54,959 nucleotides of DNA from Halanaerobiales bacterium (GTDB taxonomy: Bacteria; Bacillota; Halanaerobiia; Halanaerobiales; DTU029): assembly GCA_025451675.1 (NCBI GenBank), contig JANWJZ010000011.1:1-54959 (forward strand), written 5' to 3'. Of the stretch, positions 1 through 9,330 are shown piece after piece. A model generated the notes under the pieces. That model searched no databases, was not told the DNA's origin, and saw only the letters and a list, made by a program, of their open reading frames with translations. Each line of letters starts with the position of its first letter. Position 1 is the first letter of the stretch. The position numbers were made by a program, and so were the translations under genes.

Positions 1-1082
1 AGATCCAGTTCCGGGCCGTAATTGGAGTAAAAAGCCCTTTCCTTTGTCGGCCCGATAGCTCCGACACTGATGACTTCAGGATATCTGGCCGGGTAGAGGA
101 CAGCGCCGCTGCCATTATTGCCGGCAGCTGCCACCACCGTTACCTGCTGCTGGACAGCGTATTGTACGGCCTCCCTTAAAGCAGCGGTATCCATGGAACC
201 GGCCAGGCTCAGGTTGATAATATCGGCACCATTATCAACAGCCCAGTAGATACCCTGAATAAGAGTACTATAATCCCCTGTTCCAGTTTCCCCAATAACC
301 CGTACCGGCATAATGCTGACATTCCAGTTAATACCTGCTATACCCTGCTGGTTATTGGTTATTGCCCCGATAATACCGGCAACATGGGTTCCATGGCTGA
401 ACTGGGTGCTTGTATCTGTAGGGTCATTGTCATCATCAATGAAATCATAACCGGGAACTATATTTCCGGCCAGGTCCGGATGGCCAGGCAGGATACCTGT
501 ATCAAGAACGGCTACTGTTACCTCTTTGCTTCCCCGCCAGTCTTCCCAGACCGACTCCAGTTCGAGGATATGCAGATTCCATTGTTTTGGATAGCCTGGA
601 TCATTGGGAATAGCCTGTATATGTATCAGATATTCTGGTTCTATATAGGAGACCAGGGGATTTTTTTTCAGATGACTGATTACCTCATGGTTTTCTTCAG
701 CCAGGCTGATCTTGTAAATATTTTCCCTGACTTTATTAAGTACTTTGCCTTTTCCCTTTAAAACTTCATTCTGGAGATAATCTCCATCAATGTCCTGCTC
801 TAACTTTACTATATATTCCCGGGGCTTTATATTGGCAGTTTCCAGGGGTATAGTAAAAATATTTTCTTCCACTGAGCTGATTGCCAGCCTTTCACTGCCA
901 ACAGGGCCGGAAGTAGTGTAGGACTGGACAGCCATTACATCAGCTGTTTCCGGTAATTCTACCCTGCCTGTAATATAAAAAAGTTCTTCCCTGGTGATAT
1001 CTCTACTACAGCCTGAAGCTATTAATATAATAATGGAGATAATTATAAAAATAATGCTGTGTTTTTTTCTCTTTTTAAACAT
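1..1082 (-). CDS. Subtilisin-family (S8) serine protease, lipoprotein, 3' end outside window
   Basis: Read on the minus strand, the frame is open from an ATG at 1082 to the window edge (360 codons, no stop). It begins with a lipoprotein signal: basic MFKKRKK, a hydrophobic run, then a lipobox ending ASGC at about residue 27. After a pro-region of about 150 residues comes the S8 catalytic domain. Asp194 lies in VLDTG, His230 in HGTHVAG, and the oxyanion Asn322 in AAGNNG. The catalytic Ser must lie beyond the left edge. The AGGT 7 bases upstream favours 1082 over an in-frame ATG at 1088. It is probably a secreted or surface-anchored protease, and is transcribed divergently from the LPS cluster. 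The substrate is unknown. Confidence 0.93.
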   Translation of the reverse strand, partial: MFKKRKKHSIIFIIISIIILIASGCSRDITREELFYITGRVELPETADVMAVQSYTTSGPVGSERLAISSVEENIFTIPLETANIKPREYIVKLEQDIDGDYLQNEVLKGKGKVLNKVRENIYKISLAEENHEVISHLKKNPLVSYIEPEYLIHIQAIPNDPGYPKQWNLHILELESVWEDWRGSKEVTVAVLDTGILPGHPDLAGNIVPGYDFIDDDNDPTDTSTQFSHGTHVAGIIGAITNNQQGIAGINWNVSIMPVRVIGETGTGDYSTLIQGIYWAVDNGADIINLSLAGSMDTAALREAVQYAVQQQVTVVAAAGNNGSGAVLYPARYPEVISVGAIGPTKERAFYSNYGPELD

Positions 1083-1106
1083 GATCATACCTGCTTTCAT
1101 TTTAGC

Positions 1107-1131
1107 ATTCTTCTTTATTTCTAAATTATCT
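1107..1131 (-). promoter_or_regulatory. Weak sigma-H-like promoter for the S8 protease
   Basis: On the minus strand AGATAAT is followed after 14 bases by GAAT, 25 bases before the protease ATG. The spacing equals the sigma-H-like sites elsewhere in the window, but the -35 has A in place of the second G of AGG. Treat it as a degenerate candidate. Confidence 0.3.
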
Positions 1132-1179
1132 CTGTAAGGCGAAAATCCTTCCGGTAGATGATGGAAGTTTATTTTTTGC

Positions 1180-1204
1180 AGGTATTCTTAAAAGATGGTA
1201 GAAT
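1180..1204 (+). promoter_or_regulatory. Sigma-H-like promoter upstream of the lptF-lptD fusion
   Basis: GCAGGTATT, then GAATTAT with 14 bases between AGGTATT and GAAT. This fits RNAGGAWWW-N11-RNNGAAT, the Bacillus sigma-H consensus, with one -35 deviation (T for A after AGG). It is preceded by a T-rich run. The start codon is about 65 bases downstream. Confidence 0.6.
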
Positions 1205-1269
1205 TATAAATAATGTAGAAATAGAAGGAATTTCAGGAATGATTATTTACTGGCAAGGGGTATTTGCTA

Positions 1270-4200
1270 ATGTACAGGATCTGGCGAAACAGGATTATAG
1301 ATATCTATATCATCAAAGAAGTATTGCTTCCGTATCTGGCCGGAGTAGCAATAGTTACAGTAATCGGGCTGAGTAATTTCTTATTTCAGCTGACAGACCT
1401 GATTATTGTCAAGGATATTCCTGTTAATATAGTTCTAAAACTTTTACTTTATCAATTACCTTATATTATTGTTCAGTCTTTTCCCATTGCTATTTTATTT
1501 GCCACACTCTACGGCATGTCCAGGCTGAACAGGGAGAATGAGTTTACAGCCCTTAGGTTAGGGGGAATCAGCCTCTACAGGCTGATACTGCCTTTGATTT
1601 TCCTGGGCCTGGTTATCAGCGCCTTTACCTATTATATTAATGAGGAGATTGTCCCCTGGACCCATCATGAAGCCCAGAATATTATCCGGATTAATATTTT
1701 AAAACAACCCTTACCGGATGTGCAGGACAATGTTTTTTTCAAGGGACCAGAGGGCAGGTTATTTTTTGTCAACAAATATAATCAGGAGGAAGGGCTCCTG
1801 GAAAGGATAATAGTATATGAACTGCCTGATGGTGATGAATTCCCTGTTATTATTACAGCCCGTTCAGCGAAGATCCTGGGGAATAAATGGCGCCTGGATG
1901 GGGGAATTATCCATCAATATAATGATGACGGAGAACTCTATCAGGCCTTAATTTTTGATACCATGGAATATGAGGTTGCCAGAGAGGTAGAGAACTTTTA
2001 TGGTGAACAGAGGACTACTGCCGAGATGAGTAGAAAGAGGTTGAAAAAAGAAATTGATCTTTTCCAGCGTAGCGGTATAAATGTTGACAGCCTGCTGATT
2101 GATTATCATTTAAAACTGACCATGCCTCTTTCTGCACTGATCTTTATCCTTATCGGGACTCCTCTCAGTTTAAGCAGTAAAGACAGCCGGTCGGTCAGTA
2201 TTGTTTTTACTATTGTTATTGTCTTTCTTTATTATCTGCTTCTCTCCATTTCCCAATCCTTTGGCAAAAATGGTAAACTGGATCCACTGCTGGCTGCCTG
2301 GCTGCCTAATATAATCTTCGGGATAATCGGTCTTATATTATTGCTGGGACGGGAGAAGTGGCAGAACTGGCTGGCCCGGCTCTCCAGGTTTTTCCCTTTC
2401 CTGGTTGCCATTTTACTTTTCTGCTCCTGTAGTTTCACAGTGGGGGCAGAAACCTTTAATATCTACAATGCCGATAGATTGACTTACAGGCAAGATCTGG
2501 GCCAGTATGAACTCAGTGGTGATATTATGGGCCAGTATGATGTTTATCATATTAAGGCTGAGACCATAAAAGTTAAAATGGCTGACGGTACGGAGCAGGA
2601 ATATGCCGGGGTTAAAGAGATTGCCATTGATAAAGGGAAATTGACCGGTTGTGAGCTGGATACCCCTCATTATTATCTGGATGCAAAAGAAGTAATTATC
2701 TATCCAGGTGATTATTTAATAGCTAAACATGTTGTCTTCCGCGAATTAAATGGTAAATTACCTCTTTTTTATACCCCTTTCCTCTATATCTCCCTGAAGG
2801 AAAGAGAACAGAATCTTATCCTTGAGCCTGGTTATAGTGCTACCCGCGGTTGGTTTCTAAAATCCACTCTGCGTTACTGGTATGAGGACAGGCTGCCCGG
2901 AGAACTATTTCTTGATTACTATACTATTTCCGGCCTGGCCGGTGGTTTTAAACAACATTTCCTTTATGAGAAAGATTTAAAGGCTTATTTATACCTATAT
3001 GGCCAGGAGAACAGGACAGATTTACCCGGTTTATTTAACTGGCGGGGTGAACTGAGCATAGATAATAATAAAAGCCAGTGGAAGACTGATACCCTTATCA
3101 AATATATAAATTATGATGATTATTCCTATACAAATGGCCGGATTAACCTGAATAATAAAGTTGATACCTGGACCCTGGATTTGCGTTCCTATTTTACCAG
3201 CAGGGATTATTATGAATCAGATAAAAATGATAGGAAGGACCTGGATTTTGATTTGAACTTTGATAAAAAATTCCCCGATAACTGGCGTTATCACCTGGAT
3301 CTGTACCGGGATTACCGCTATAATCCGGAGGAAGGTTTAAAACAGCGCTGGGGTGGTTCCACCTATCTGGCCCGGAATCTGGGCAGGCTGGATTACAGGG
3401 TTACCCTGGAGAGAAGGGCCCCGACCTTTACGGAAGCAAAGGAGGAAGACCAGGTCAGTTATTACCGTTTACCGGAGTTTTCCGTTAATTACAACCCGTC
3501 CGGGCCCTGGAATCTCAGTTTTAAAAGCGGCAGGTATTATGAAGATCAGGCTAAGGTTGACGGCCTGCGGGGCCAGCTGGGTATCGGTTACCGCAGGGCC
3601 TGGCCTTTATTCAGGAATATCAGCTTCAGTACAGACCAGTCCTTTACGGGCAGCGTTTATAAAATACTTGAAGATAAAAGGGAAAACAACTATTACTGGC
3701 AAAGCAGGGAAGGGGAATATAGTATCTACGGTGTCCCTTTCCAGGTAAATTATAGTGCCACCCATAACCTACTGGTGCCCCTTTACCCCGGCCTTAGTTG
3801 GAATACTAGATATACCTATAAGGATTACTGGGGGGACAGCCCATTTACTTTCGATTCCACCATCAGGGAAAGGGTAGATACTTATTTAAGATATAACAGG
3901 GCCGGCCTTTATATTAATCTGGCTGGCGGTTATGATATCTATAATCTGAGATATTTGCCGGTTTCGGCAACATTAAGATGGCAGATTAAGAAGAATTGGA
4001 ATCTGAACATGGGCACATCCTATGACCCGGTGACAATGAGTTTCGGTGATTTTGTCTTGACCAATAAATATAAAGACGAGGTCTGGGAGATTAATACCGG
4101 GCTGAGATATGATTTAAACAATAATATGGTAAAGGTGCTGGATAATCAGTTAATCTTCGACCTGGAGGATGACTGGCGTTTTGAATTAAATAGTAGTTAT

Positions 4201-4416
4201 GATTATAGTTATAACGCCTTAACTACTGCCAACCTGGCTCTCCGGAAGGTTTTCCATTGCCGTTCCCTGACCTTCCGTTATGATTATGTAAAACAGGAAT
4301 ATTCCCTGGAATATAATATTAATTTATTTCCCGGGCAATCTGTCTCAGTGGGCAGGAGCCAGGATGAATCCTTTATGTTTGACTTTGGACTGGAGGAGCT
4401 CCTGGGAATGGAGTAA
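1270..4416 (+). CDS. LptF/LptG permease fused to LptD-like outer-membrane LPS translocon
   Basis: One uninterrupted 1048-residue frame. Residues 1-370 form a complete LptF/G (YjgP/YjgQ) inner-membrane permease: three N-terminal TM helices, a periplasmic beta domain at about 130-275, and three C-terminal TM helices. After a basic cytoplasmic stretch, residues 374-393 look like a signal peptide (hydrophobic, ending VGA before Glu394). From 394 onward the protein resembles LptD: an OstA-type beta domain with the family pattern C..DTPHYYLDA and PLFYTPF, followed by about 500 residues of aromatic alternating strands typical of an outer-membrane barrel. The ATG at 1270 has AAGGGG 9 bases upstream; an in-frame TTG at 1264 is less likely. 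No stop and no internal ATG/GTG start with a ribosome site lies at the junction. I infer co-translational insertion and signal-peptidase cleavage into two proteins, but an assembly error cannot be excluded. Confidence 0.9.
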   Translation: MYRIWRNRIIDIYIIKEVLLPYLAGVAIVTVIGLSNFLFQLTDLIIVKDIPVNIVLKLLLYQLPYIIVQSFPIAILFATLYGMSRLNRENEFTALRLGGISLYRLILPLIFLGLVISAFTYYINEEIVPWTHHEAQNIIRINILKQPLPDVQDNVFFKGPEGRLFFVNKYNQEEGLLERIIVYELPDGDEFPVIITARSAKILGNKWRLDGGIIHQYNDDGELYQALIFDTMEYEVAREVENFYGEQRTTAEMSRKRLKKEIDLFQRSGINVDSLLIDYHLKLTMPLSALIFILIGTPLSLSSKDSRSVSIVFTIVIVFLYYLLLSISQSFGKNGKLDPLLAAWLPNIIFGIIGLILLLGREKWQNWLARLSRFFPFLVAILLFCSCSFTVGAETFNIYNADRLTYRQDLGQYELSGDIMGQYDVYHIKAETIKVKMADGTEQEYAGVKEIAIDKGKLTGCELDTPHYYLDAKEVIIYPGDYLIAKHVVFRELNGKLPLFYTPFLYISLKEREQNLILEPGYSATRGWFLKSTLRYWYEDRLPGELFLDYYTISGLAGGFKQHFLYEKDLKAYLYLYGQENRTDLPGLFNWRGELSIDNNKSQWKTDTLIKYINYDDYSYTNGRINLNNKVDTWTLDLRSYFTSRDYYESDKNDRKDLDFDLNFDKKFPDNWRYHLDLYRDYRYNPEEGLKQRWGGSTYLARNLGRLDYRVTLERRAPTFTEAKEEDQVSYYRLPEFSVNYNPSGPWNLSFKSGRYYEDQAKVDGLRGQLGIGYRRAWPLFRNISFSTDQSFTGSVYKILEDKRENNYYWQSREGEYSIYGVPFQVNYSATHNLLVPLYPGLSWNTRYTYKDYWGDSPFTFDSTIRERVDTYLRYNRAGLYINLAGGYDIYNLRYLPVSATLRWQIKKNWNLNMGTSYDPVTMSFGDFVLTNKYKDEVWEINTGLRYDLNNNMVKVLDNQLIFDLEDDWRFELNSSYDYSYNALTTANLALRKVFHCRSLTFRYDYVKQEYSLEYNINLFPGQSVSVGRSQDESFMFDFGLEELLGME

Positions 4417-4440
4417 GAATAGCGGCAAGGAGGAGTATTG

Positions 4441-5094
4441 ATGAAAAAGTCTTTTCCGATGATTCTTCTATTGATGCTTATCTTTTTTAGTTATGTCATA
4501 TTTTTCAACGGTGAGATAAGGGGAGAGGAAGGAAGTGCCAGGAAGAATGCCTTAATCATCCGGACCGGCAGGCTGAATAGTACAGAGGGCAGGATAGAGG
4601 GCAGTGATGGGGTTGTCCTCATCAAAGGAGATGTAGAGATTAAAGGGGAAAAATTACTTTATTTTGAAAAGGAGAAACGGGCTGAAATCAGCGGAGGAAT
4701 TAAATTAACCCATGAAAAAGGTGAGATTTCCAGCCAGTCTATGGAGGCTTTTGTCGAGGTTGACCGTTATATTTTCCGGGAAGAGGTAAAGATGCTGCAG
4801 AGGTTGGAAGAGGGCGATTTTAATCTGAGTAGCCCCTATCTGGAACTATTAAAGGAAAGTAATTCCTTCAGGGCCAGCCGGGGAGTAGTTATAAATTTTA
4901 AAGGGAGGACCCTGAAAGGAGAAGAGGTTTTCTATAATGATCAGGAAGAGACCCTGGAATTAGTAAAAAATGTCTATATTGAAGAGGATAATGGTGACTG
5001 GGTAAAGAGTGAACGGGCTGTTTTTTATCTCAAGACAGAGGAATTTATTGCAGAAGGCAATGTAGAGCTGGAGTTAGATCTTTCTACAGAGTGA
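4441..5094 (+). CDS. LptA/OstA-like periplasmic LPS-bridge protein (first copy)
   Basis: About 217 residues with an N-terminal hydrophobic signal segment (MKKSFPMILLLMLIFFSYVI). The rest is repeating short beta strands of the OstA/LptA type: GRIEGSDGVVLIKGDVEIKG, then AEISGGIKLTH and EFIAEGNVELEL. In the Lpt system such proteins form the beta-jellyroll bridge that carries LPS across the periplasm. It sits 24 bases after the LptF-LptD fusion, so it is probably co-transcribed. AAGGAGGAG 5 bases upstream favours the ATG at 4441 over the TTG at 4438. A second LptA-like gene lies at 13212. Which of the two is the main bridge subunit cannot be told from sequence. Confidence 0.8.
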   Translation: MKKSFPMILLLMLIFFSYVIFFNGEIRGEEGSARKNALIIRTGRLNSTEGRIEGSDGVVLIKGDVEIKGEKLLYFEKEKRAEISGGIKLTHEKGEISSQSMEAFVEVDRYIFREEVKMLQRLEEGDFNLSSPYLELLKESNSFRASRGVVINFKGRTLKGEEVFYNDQEETLELVKNVYIEEDNGDWVKSERAVFYLKTEEFIAEGNVELELDLSTE

Positions 5095-5175
5095 GGGTTT
5101 AGTGGTTAGAGGAAAACACTACAGAGGAACAAGAAAATAATGCCTGGCCATCCAGATATTGCATAATGGATTTCA

Positions 5176-5204
5176 TTTACAGCACTTCCACCCGGTGGTA
5201 TAAT
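5176..5204 (+). promoter_or_regulatory. Sigma-A promoter upstream of the ABC permease
   Basis: TTTACA at 5176-5181, a 17-base spacer, then TATAAT at 5199-5204. This is one mismatch from the full consensus and lies 26 bases before the permease ATG. It implies that the ABC transporter genes have their own housekeeping promoter inside the cluster. Confidence 0.75.
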
Positions 5205-5230
5205 AGGCACAGGATGGGAGTGAGTGAGGT

Positions 5231-7588
5231 ATGTTTTTCTGGAAAACAGGTTTTATAAAAGATATACTTGTTTTATTGATAAGCTCCATCCTTTTGGGCA
5301 CTGTACTGGTGCTGGTTGGAGCTTATTTAGCTGATAATTATTTTGCTGATATAGTCAGTGGGATTATTGGGGATTATGGTGAATATGATCTCCTTTTTAC
5401 AGTGAGCAGTGATCAGGAAGAACTGGCTGTAGAACAGATCAGGCAGGTGGCAGCAGAGACTTTACCTGGTTCCAGGTTGAAGAAGGGGCCTGATGTGGCA
5501 GGAATCAGCAGTTACTTATTGAAGATCCCGGAGGAGTTTAAGAATGAAAAGGTTTATGTTAATTTAGGCCGGTATTTTGCCGATATCCCTGGTTTAAACA
5601 GCAGGACCATTATGACTGAGCCCCGCCTGTCAGTGAGGGGGTTCAGGGGTAACAGCCGCTCCTATATAAGGCCGATGCTGGAGAAAATCGAGGGAATAAA
5701 TTTTTTATACCCTTCAAGTGATGGTTTTGATATTATTGTAAAAAGCCCTGAATTGCTTTCTCAGGTTAAAGATGAGATAGAGAAGGTCCTGGCCCAATAC
5801 AGGCTGTTGGAGATAAGGTATCCCTTAAACCAGCATCCAGAGGATTTAATGAAGATGGAAGAGCAGGTTATCAACTTATTGAAGGGAAAGCTGGACGAGG
5901 TTATCAGTGTTACCAGGAGTGATAATTCAGGACAGGTATCCCTGTTGGTCAGTTTACAGGAGATGAAGAATTTCCTGCTCTCTTATGCCAGCAAGGTGAT
6001 TGTTGAGGAACCGTCCAATAGCTATAGTATTTCAGTGGGGAATAGGTTATTGGCCAGGACTGCTGACGGACATTACCTGGAATTGAAGGTTATCGACAAT
6101 CAGGATGGAAGGATTACTGCCATAATCCAGCAGGGGGATATAGCCAATATTTCTTCAGAAGAGCTGGAGGTTTTCACTACTGACAGCAAAGGAAGACAAA
6201 GGGAAAAACTGGGTAGTGGTTTTATCCGTAATCCCCGGGAGGATCTGGCCCTAACCCTGAGCAGGCTGGATGAGATTACACCGGTATTAAATGCTTTTAT
6301 CACCCAGAGTGAACAGCTAATCGAGTTTAGCGACATGTTGGATGATAATCTGCAAAATATTAACCAGGGGCTGGGCCAGGTAGAAGAACTTGGTGGGAAA
6401 TTGAGCAAGTCCCTGGCGGAATGGCAGGAACAGGAACTCTCAAGTTTCCTCCAGGATTTACTGGCTATACTGGGCGATTTAAAGAGTAATGTAGGGGATA
6501 TAACAGATATACAGCGGGATTTAATCCAGACCAGTAACCGGCTGAAGGAGGGAGCTGGCTTAATCGAAGAGAGATTGATCTATGTCCCCCGGAGCAATAG
6601 TATTTATGAACAACTGGAAGAACTGAAGGATGTTTTCCTGCAATTGTCTGTTGCCCTTGATCAAAATTATGACCTGGTGGCAGCGAGACTGGATGATATG
6701 GATCCAGTGCTTATTTCCATCGACAGCTGGCAGGATAAAATAGGCTCCCTATTGAAGGTAGAGGAAGCCCTAAACAGTGGGGCTGAATGGGAAGAAATAG
6801 ATTTGCTGATCGGTGAGATTGATGAGGTTATCAATGCTTTCGATACTGAACATTTACAGGCTAGTTTAAGATCTATTCAGGAGATTTTACTGGAACTGCA
6901 GACCGGCCAATTGCCTCTGGTTCTTGAACAGCTATCCTATATACAAAATTCCTTACCGGATATGAAGGAAGAGGAGATTGTAGAAACCATTAACCTTATC
7001 GATAGTTATATAGCCGGTGAGGTTATTCCCGGAGACCAGATTCAGCTCCTGTTGAAGGGGGACTATGATGCTGATCGGTTGATAGAGGAGATTGGGAAAA
7101 TCATCGCCAACCCGGCGGTAACTTATCTGGAGATGGAGGCGGGTATTTTACAGGCTAATCCCCGGAGTGAGATATTGAATCTCCTGCGGCAGGTGAAATC
7201 AGTAATTTCCATTATCATCGCCTTTATTTTTACCGTTCTCTTATTGATTCTGGATCACAGCCTCATCGTCAGTGTCCTGAGACTGAATGACAAAAAGGGA
7301 TATCTATATGGTTTTTGTACAGGAGGTTTTATCTTCAGTATGATCTGTTTCCTTAGCAGGGTGAGCTTCCCTTATCTGAATTTTGGCATTGAATTTTTCA
7401 TTGGCGGAATAACAGGCCTGATTATGGCTCTACTGGCCAGGATGCTTAATCCGGTCAGCAGGGAAGAATGGGAAGCAGGGAAGGCCCTGGGCCTCTCGCC
7501 GGCAGAAATCATGCATGAGATAATCATCCCGGCAGCCAAACCTGGACTGCTTTATCTGATGAACTATCCCAGGATGATCTTTAAATAA
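5231..7588 (+). CDS. Large ABC transporter permease with giant periplasmic helical domain and C-terminal EAA motif
   Basis: 785 residues. One TM helix (about 12-35) is followed by about 630 residues predicted outside the cytoplasm. The first part is mixed alpha/beta; from about 330 to 640 it is helical and coiled-coil rich. Three TM helices follow (about 677-700, 709-730, 735-762). The tail holds an exact permease EAA loop: E748-A749-G750, G754, I764 and P767 at consensus spacing, the site that docks an ABC ATPase. Only 18 residues follow, so the helix that normally comes after this loop is missing. An ATPase gene lies 47 bases downstream. The four-TM layout with a large domain after TM1 recalls FtsX/LolC, whereas the EAA motif recalls importers. 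No known family was recognised. Its place in the LPS cluster suggests an envelope substrate. Confidence 0.8.
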   Translation: MFFWKTGFIKDILVLLISSILLGTVLVLVGAYLADNYFADIVSGIIGDYGEYDLLFTVSSDQEELAVEQIRQVAAETLPGSRLKKGPDVAGISSYLLKIPEEFKNEKVYVNLGRYFADIPGLNSRTIMTEPRLSVRGFRGNSRSYIRPMLEKIEGINFLYPSSDGFDIIVKSPELLSQVKDEIEKVLAQYRLLEIRYPLNQHPEDLMKMEEQVINLLKGKLDEVISVTRSDNSGQVSLLVSLQEMKNFLLSYASKVIVEEPSNSYSISVGNRLLARTADGHYLELKVIDNQDGRITAIIQQGDIANISSEELEVFTTDSKGRQREKLGSGFIRNPREDLALTLSRLDEITPVLNAFITQSEQLIEFSDMLDDNLQNINQGLGQVEELGGKLSKSLAEWQEQELSSFLQDLLAILGDLKSNVGDITDIQRDLIQTSNRLKEGAGLIEERLIYVPRSNSIYEQLEELKDVFLQLSVALDQNYDLVAARLDDMDPVLISIDSWQDKIGSLLKVEEALNSGAEWEEIDLLIGEIDEVINAFDTEHLQASLRSIQEILLELQTGQLPLVLEQLSYIQNSLPDMKEEEIVETINLIDSYIAGEVIPGDQIQLLLKGDYDADRLIEEIGKIIANPAVTYLEMEAGILQANPRSEILNLLRQVKSVISIIIAFIFTVLLLILDHSLIVSVLRLNDKKGYLYGFCTGGFIFSMICFLSRVSFPYLNFGIEFFIGGITGLIMALLARMLNPVSREEWEAGKALGLSPAEIMHEIIIPAAKPGLLYLMNYPRMIFK

Positions 7589-7635
7589 GCAGAAAATTGG
7601 ATGGCAAGGATTATATAAATCCGGGGAGGTAAAGG

Positions 7636-8370
7636 ATGCTTAAGATAAATAATTTGAAAAAAGCCTATGGCAATGATATAGTAATAGATGGATTAAATTT
7701 AGAATTGGGAGCAGGAGAGATTATTGCTGTGATGGGTCCCAGCGGCTGTGGGAAATCCACCTTTATCCGTTGCATAAACCGTCTGGTGGAACCTGATTCC
7801 GGTGAGATTTTCTTTAATGATATTCCCATTCATAATTTAAAGGCCGCAGAAATGGAGAAAATAAGATTGAATATTGGTTTTGTCTTTCAGCATTTTAATC
7901 TAATCCGGCGTTTGACTGTGAAGGAAAATGTTTCTTTAGGATTGATTAAAAAGGGTTATTCTATAGAAGAGGCTTTTGAGAAGTCTCTGCTGGCCCTGCA
8001 GGATGTGGGCCTGGCTCACCTGGCTGATAGCCCTGTGGACAGGCTCAGTGGTGGAGAAAAGCAGCGGGTGGGGATTGCCCGGGCCCTGGTGATGGAACCG
8101 GACCTGATTTTATTGGATGAACCTACTGCTTCCCTTGATCCAATCCTGGTTACAGAAGTACTGGATACACTGGAAAGGATTGCGAAGGAAAGAAGTAATA
8201 CTTCCATGATTATTGTTACCCATGAGGTAGCCTTTGCCCGCCGCGTAGCTGATAAAATATATTTTATGGATCAGGGCAAATTTGTCGAATGCGGGCCTCC
8301 GGAGGAGGTTTTAAGCAATCCTTCGTCATGGATAGGTAAAAAGTACAAAAAAATTATAAATTATTATTAA
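7636..8370 (+). CDS. ABC transporter ATP-binding protein (GlnQ-like class)
   Basis: 244 residues with a full ATPase motif set: Walker A GPSGCGKST, Q-loop in FVFQHFNL, signature LSGGEKQRVGIARAL, Walker B LILLDEPTASLDP, and H-loop VTHE. The sequence is closest in style to polar amino-acid importer ATPases (GlnQ/HisP), but that class is close to other small export and import ATPases. The only adjacent partner is the giant EAA-motif permease just upstream, so the two very likely form one transporter. No substrate-binding protein gene is nearby, which argues against an ordinary amino-acid importer. GGGGAGG precedes the start. Confidence 0.92.
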   Translation: MLKINNLKKAYGNDIVIDGLNLELGAGEIIAVMGPSGCGKSTFIRCINRLVEPDSGEIFFNDIPIHNLKAAEMEKIRLNIGFVFQHFNLIRRLTVKENVSLGLIKKGYSIEEAFEKSLLALQDVGLAHLADSPVDRLSGGEKQRVGIARALVMEPDLILLDEPTASLDPILVTEVLDTLERIAKERSNTSMIIVTHEVAFARRVADKIYFMDQGKFVECGPPEEVLSNPSSWIGKKYKKIINYY

Positions 8371-8386
8371 AAGGGTTATATCATGC

Positions 8387-8411
8387 AGGAAATTTTAAGT
8401 GAATATTGAAT
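8387..8411 (+). promoter_or_regulatory. Sigma-H-like promoter upstream of lpxC
   Basis: GCAGGAAAT, then GAATAAA with 14 bases between AGGAAAT and GAAT. This fits the sigma-H consensus RNAGGAWWW-N11-RNNGAAT at every defined position. It lies in the 75-base gap before lpxC, so lipid A genes can be transcribed independently of the ABC transporter. Confidence 0.65.
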
Positions 8412-8445
8412 AAAGATATAGATAATAGGAAGGAGGGAAGGTGTA

Positions 8446-9330
8446 ATGTTCACTGCCCAGTCTTTGCAGAAAACCATCGCCAGACCGTTGGAATATTCAG
8501 GGATAGCACTTCATACCGGAAAGGAAGTAAATATGAGATGCCTTCCCGCTGAAGCGAATAGTGGTATCATATTCCGCCGGGTTGATCTGGAAGGGCATCC
8601 GGAGATTAAGGCAGAACCAGGCAATGTGGTCTCAACCAGGAGGTGTACCAGTATTGGCCTGAAGGATGATCCGGCCGTTACTGTTCATACTATAGAGCAT
8701 ATTATGGCTGCTTTATGGGCCTGTGATATAGATAATATAATTATCGAGTTGGATAATCCTGAGACACCAGTAGCTGATGGAAGCGCTTTACCCTATGTTG
8801 AGTTAATCCGGCAGACAGGTGTTAAGGAACTGGAAGAAGAGCGGCAGATTATAAAGGTTGATGAACCCCTCTGGGTGAGGAAGGGAGACATGTATCTGGT
8901 TATCCTTCCTTATGAAGGTTTCAAGATTTCCTATACTCTGGTTTATGACCATCCGGTTATCGGCACCCGGTTTTTTGAATATGAAAAGGGTGTCAATGAC
9001 TTTATTGGAGAGATTGCCCCTGCCCGCACCTTTGGTTTTGAGCGGGAGGTAGAGCTGCTCCATAAAAGGGGGCTGGCCCTGGGGGGCAGCCTGGAGAATG
9101 CCGTTTTGATTGGTGATGACAGGACTATCAATCCATTAAGATTCAATGATGAGTTTGTAAGGCATAAAATACTTGATATTGTGGGAGATATGTTTTTAAA
9201 TGGATTTATTGAAGGCCATCTTCTTGCTGTCCGTTCCGGTCATTTCTTACATGTAGAACTGGCCAGGAAAATATATGATAAATTTAAGCAGAATATAAGT
9301 ATAGGAGGAGAGAGCAGTGTTATATATTAA
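8446..9330 (+). CDS. lpxC: UDP-3-O-acyl-N-acetylglucosamine deacetylase LpxC
   Basis: 294 residues, the usual length for a stand-alone LpxC. It removes the acetyl group from UDP-3-O-acyl-GlcNAc, the committed step of lipid A synthesis. The zinc ligands are visible: His85 in [10 protein letters not shown] (with Glu84 as general base), and His240 and Asp244 in HKILDIVGD. The catalytic His266 lies in RSGHFLH. In some bacteria LpxC is fused to FabZ; here the genes are separate but overlap by 14 bases, which indicates translational coupling. AGGAGGGAAGG lies just before the ATG. Confidence 0.97.
   Translation: MFTAQSLQKTIARPLEYSGIALHTGKEVNMRCLPAEANSGIIFRRVDLEGHPEIKAEPGNVVSTRRCTSIGLKDDPAVTVHTIEHIMAALWACDIDNIIIELDNPETPVADGSALPYVELIRQTGVKELEEERQIIKVDEPLWVRKGDMYLVILPYEGFKISYTLVYDHPVIGTRFFEYEKGVNDFIGEIAPARTFGFEREVELLHKRGLALGGSLENAVLIGDDRTINPLRFNDEFVRHKILDIVGDMFLNGFIEGHLLAVRSGHFLHVELARKIYDKFKQNISIGGESSVIY

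Noticed and set aside
1158-1376. 72-codon frame starting upstream of the lptF-lptD start
   Set aside because: It contains the sigma-H-like promoter and the ribosome site of the fusion gene and has no ribosome site of its own.
2341-2460. Possible separate lptD start after GGGACGGGAG
   Set aside because: No ATG, GTG or TTG lies in frame at a usable distance downstream; the frame is open from LptF into LptD.
3353-3748. 131-codon frame inside the LptD barrel
   Set aside because: It lies in another frame of a well-supported gene, with low-complexity Arg/Pro-rich content and no ribosome site.
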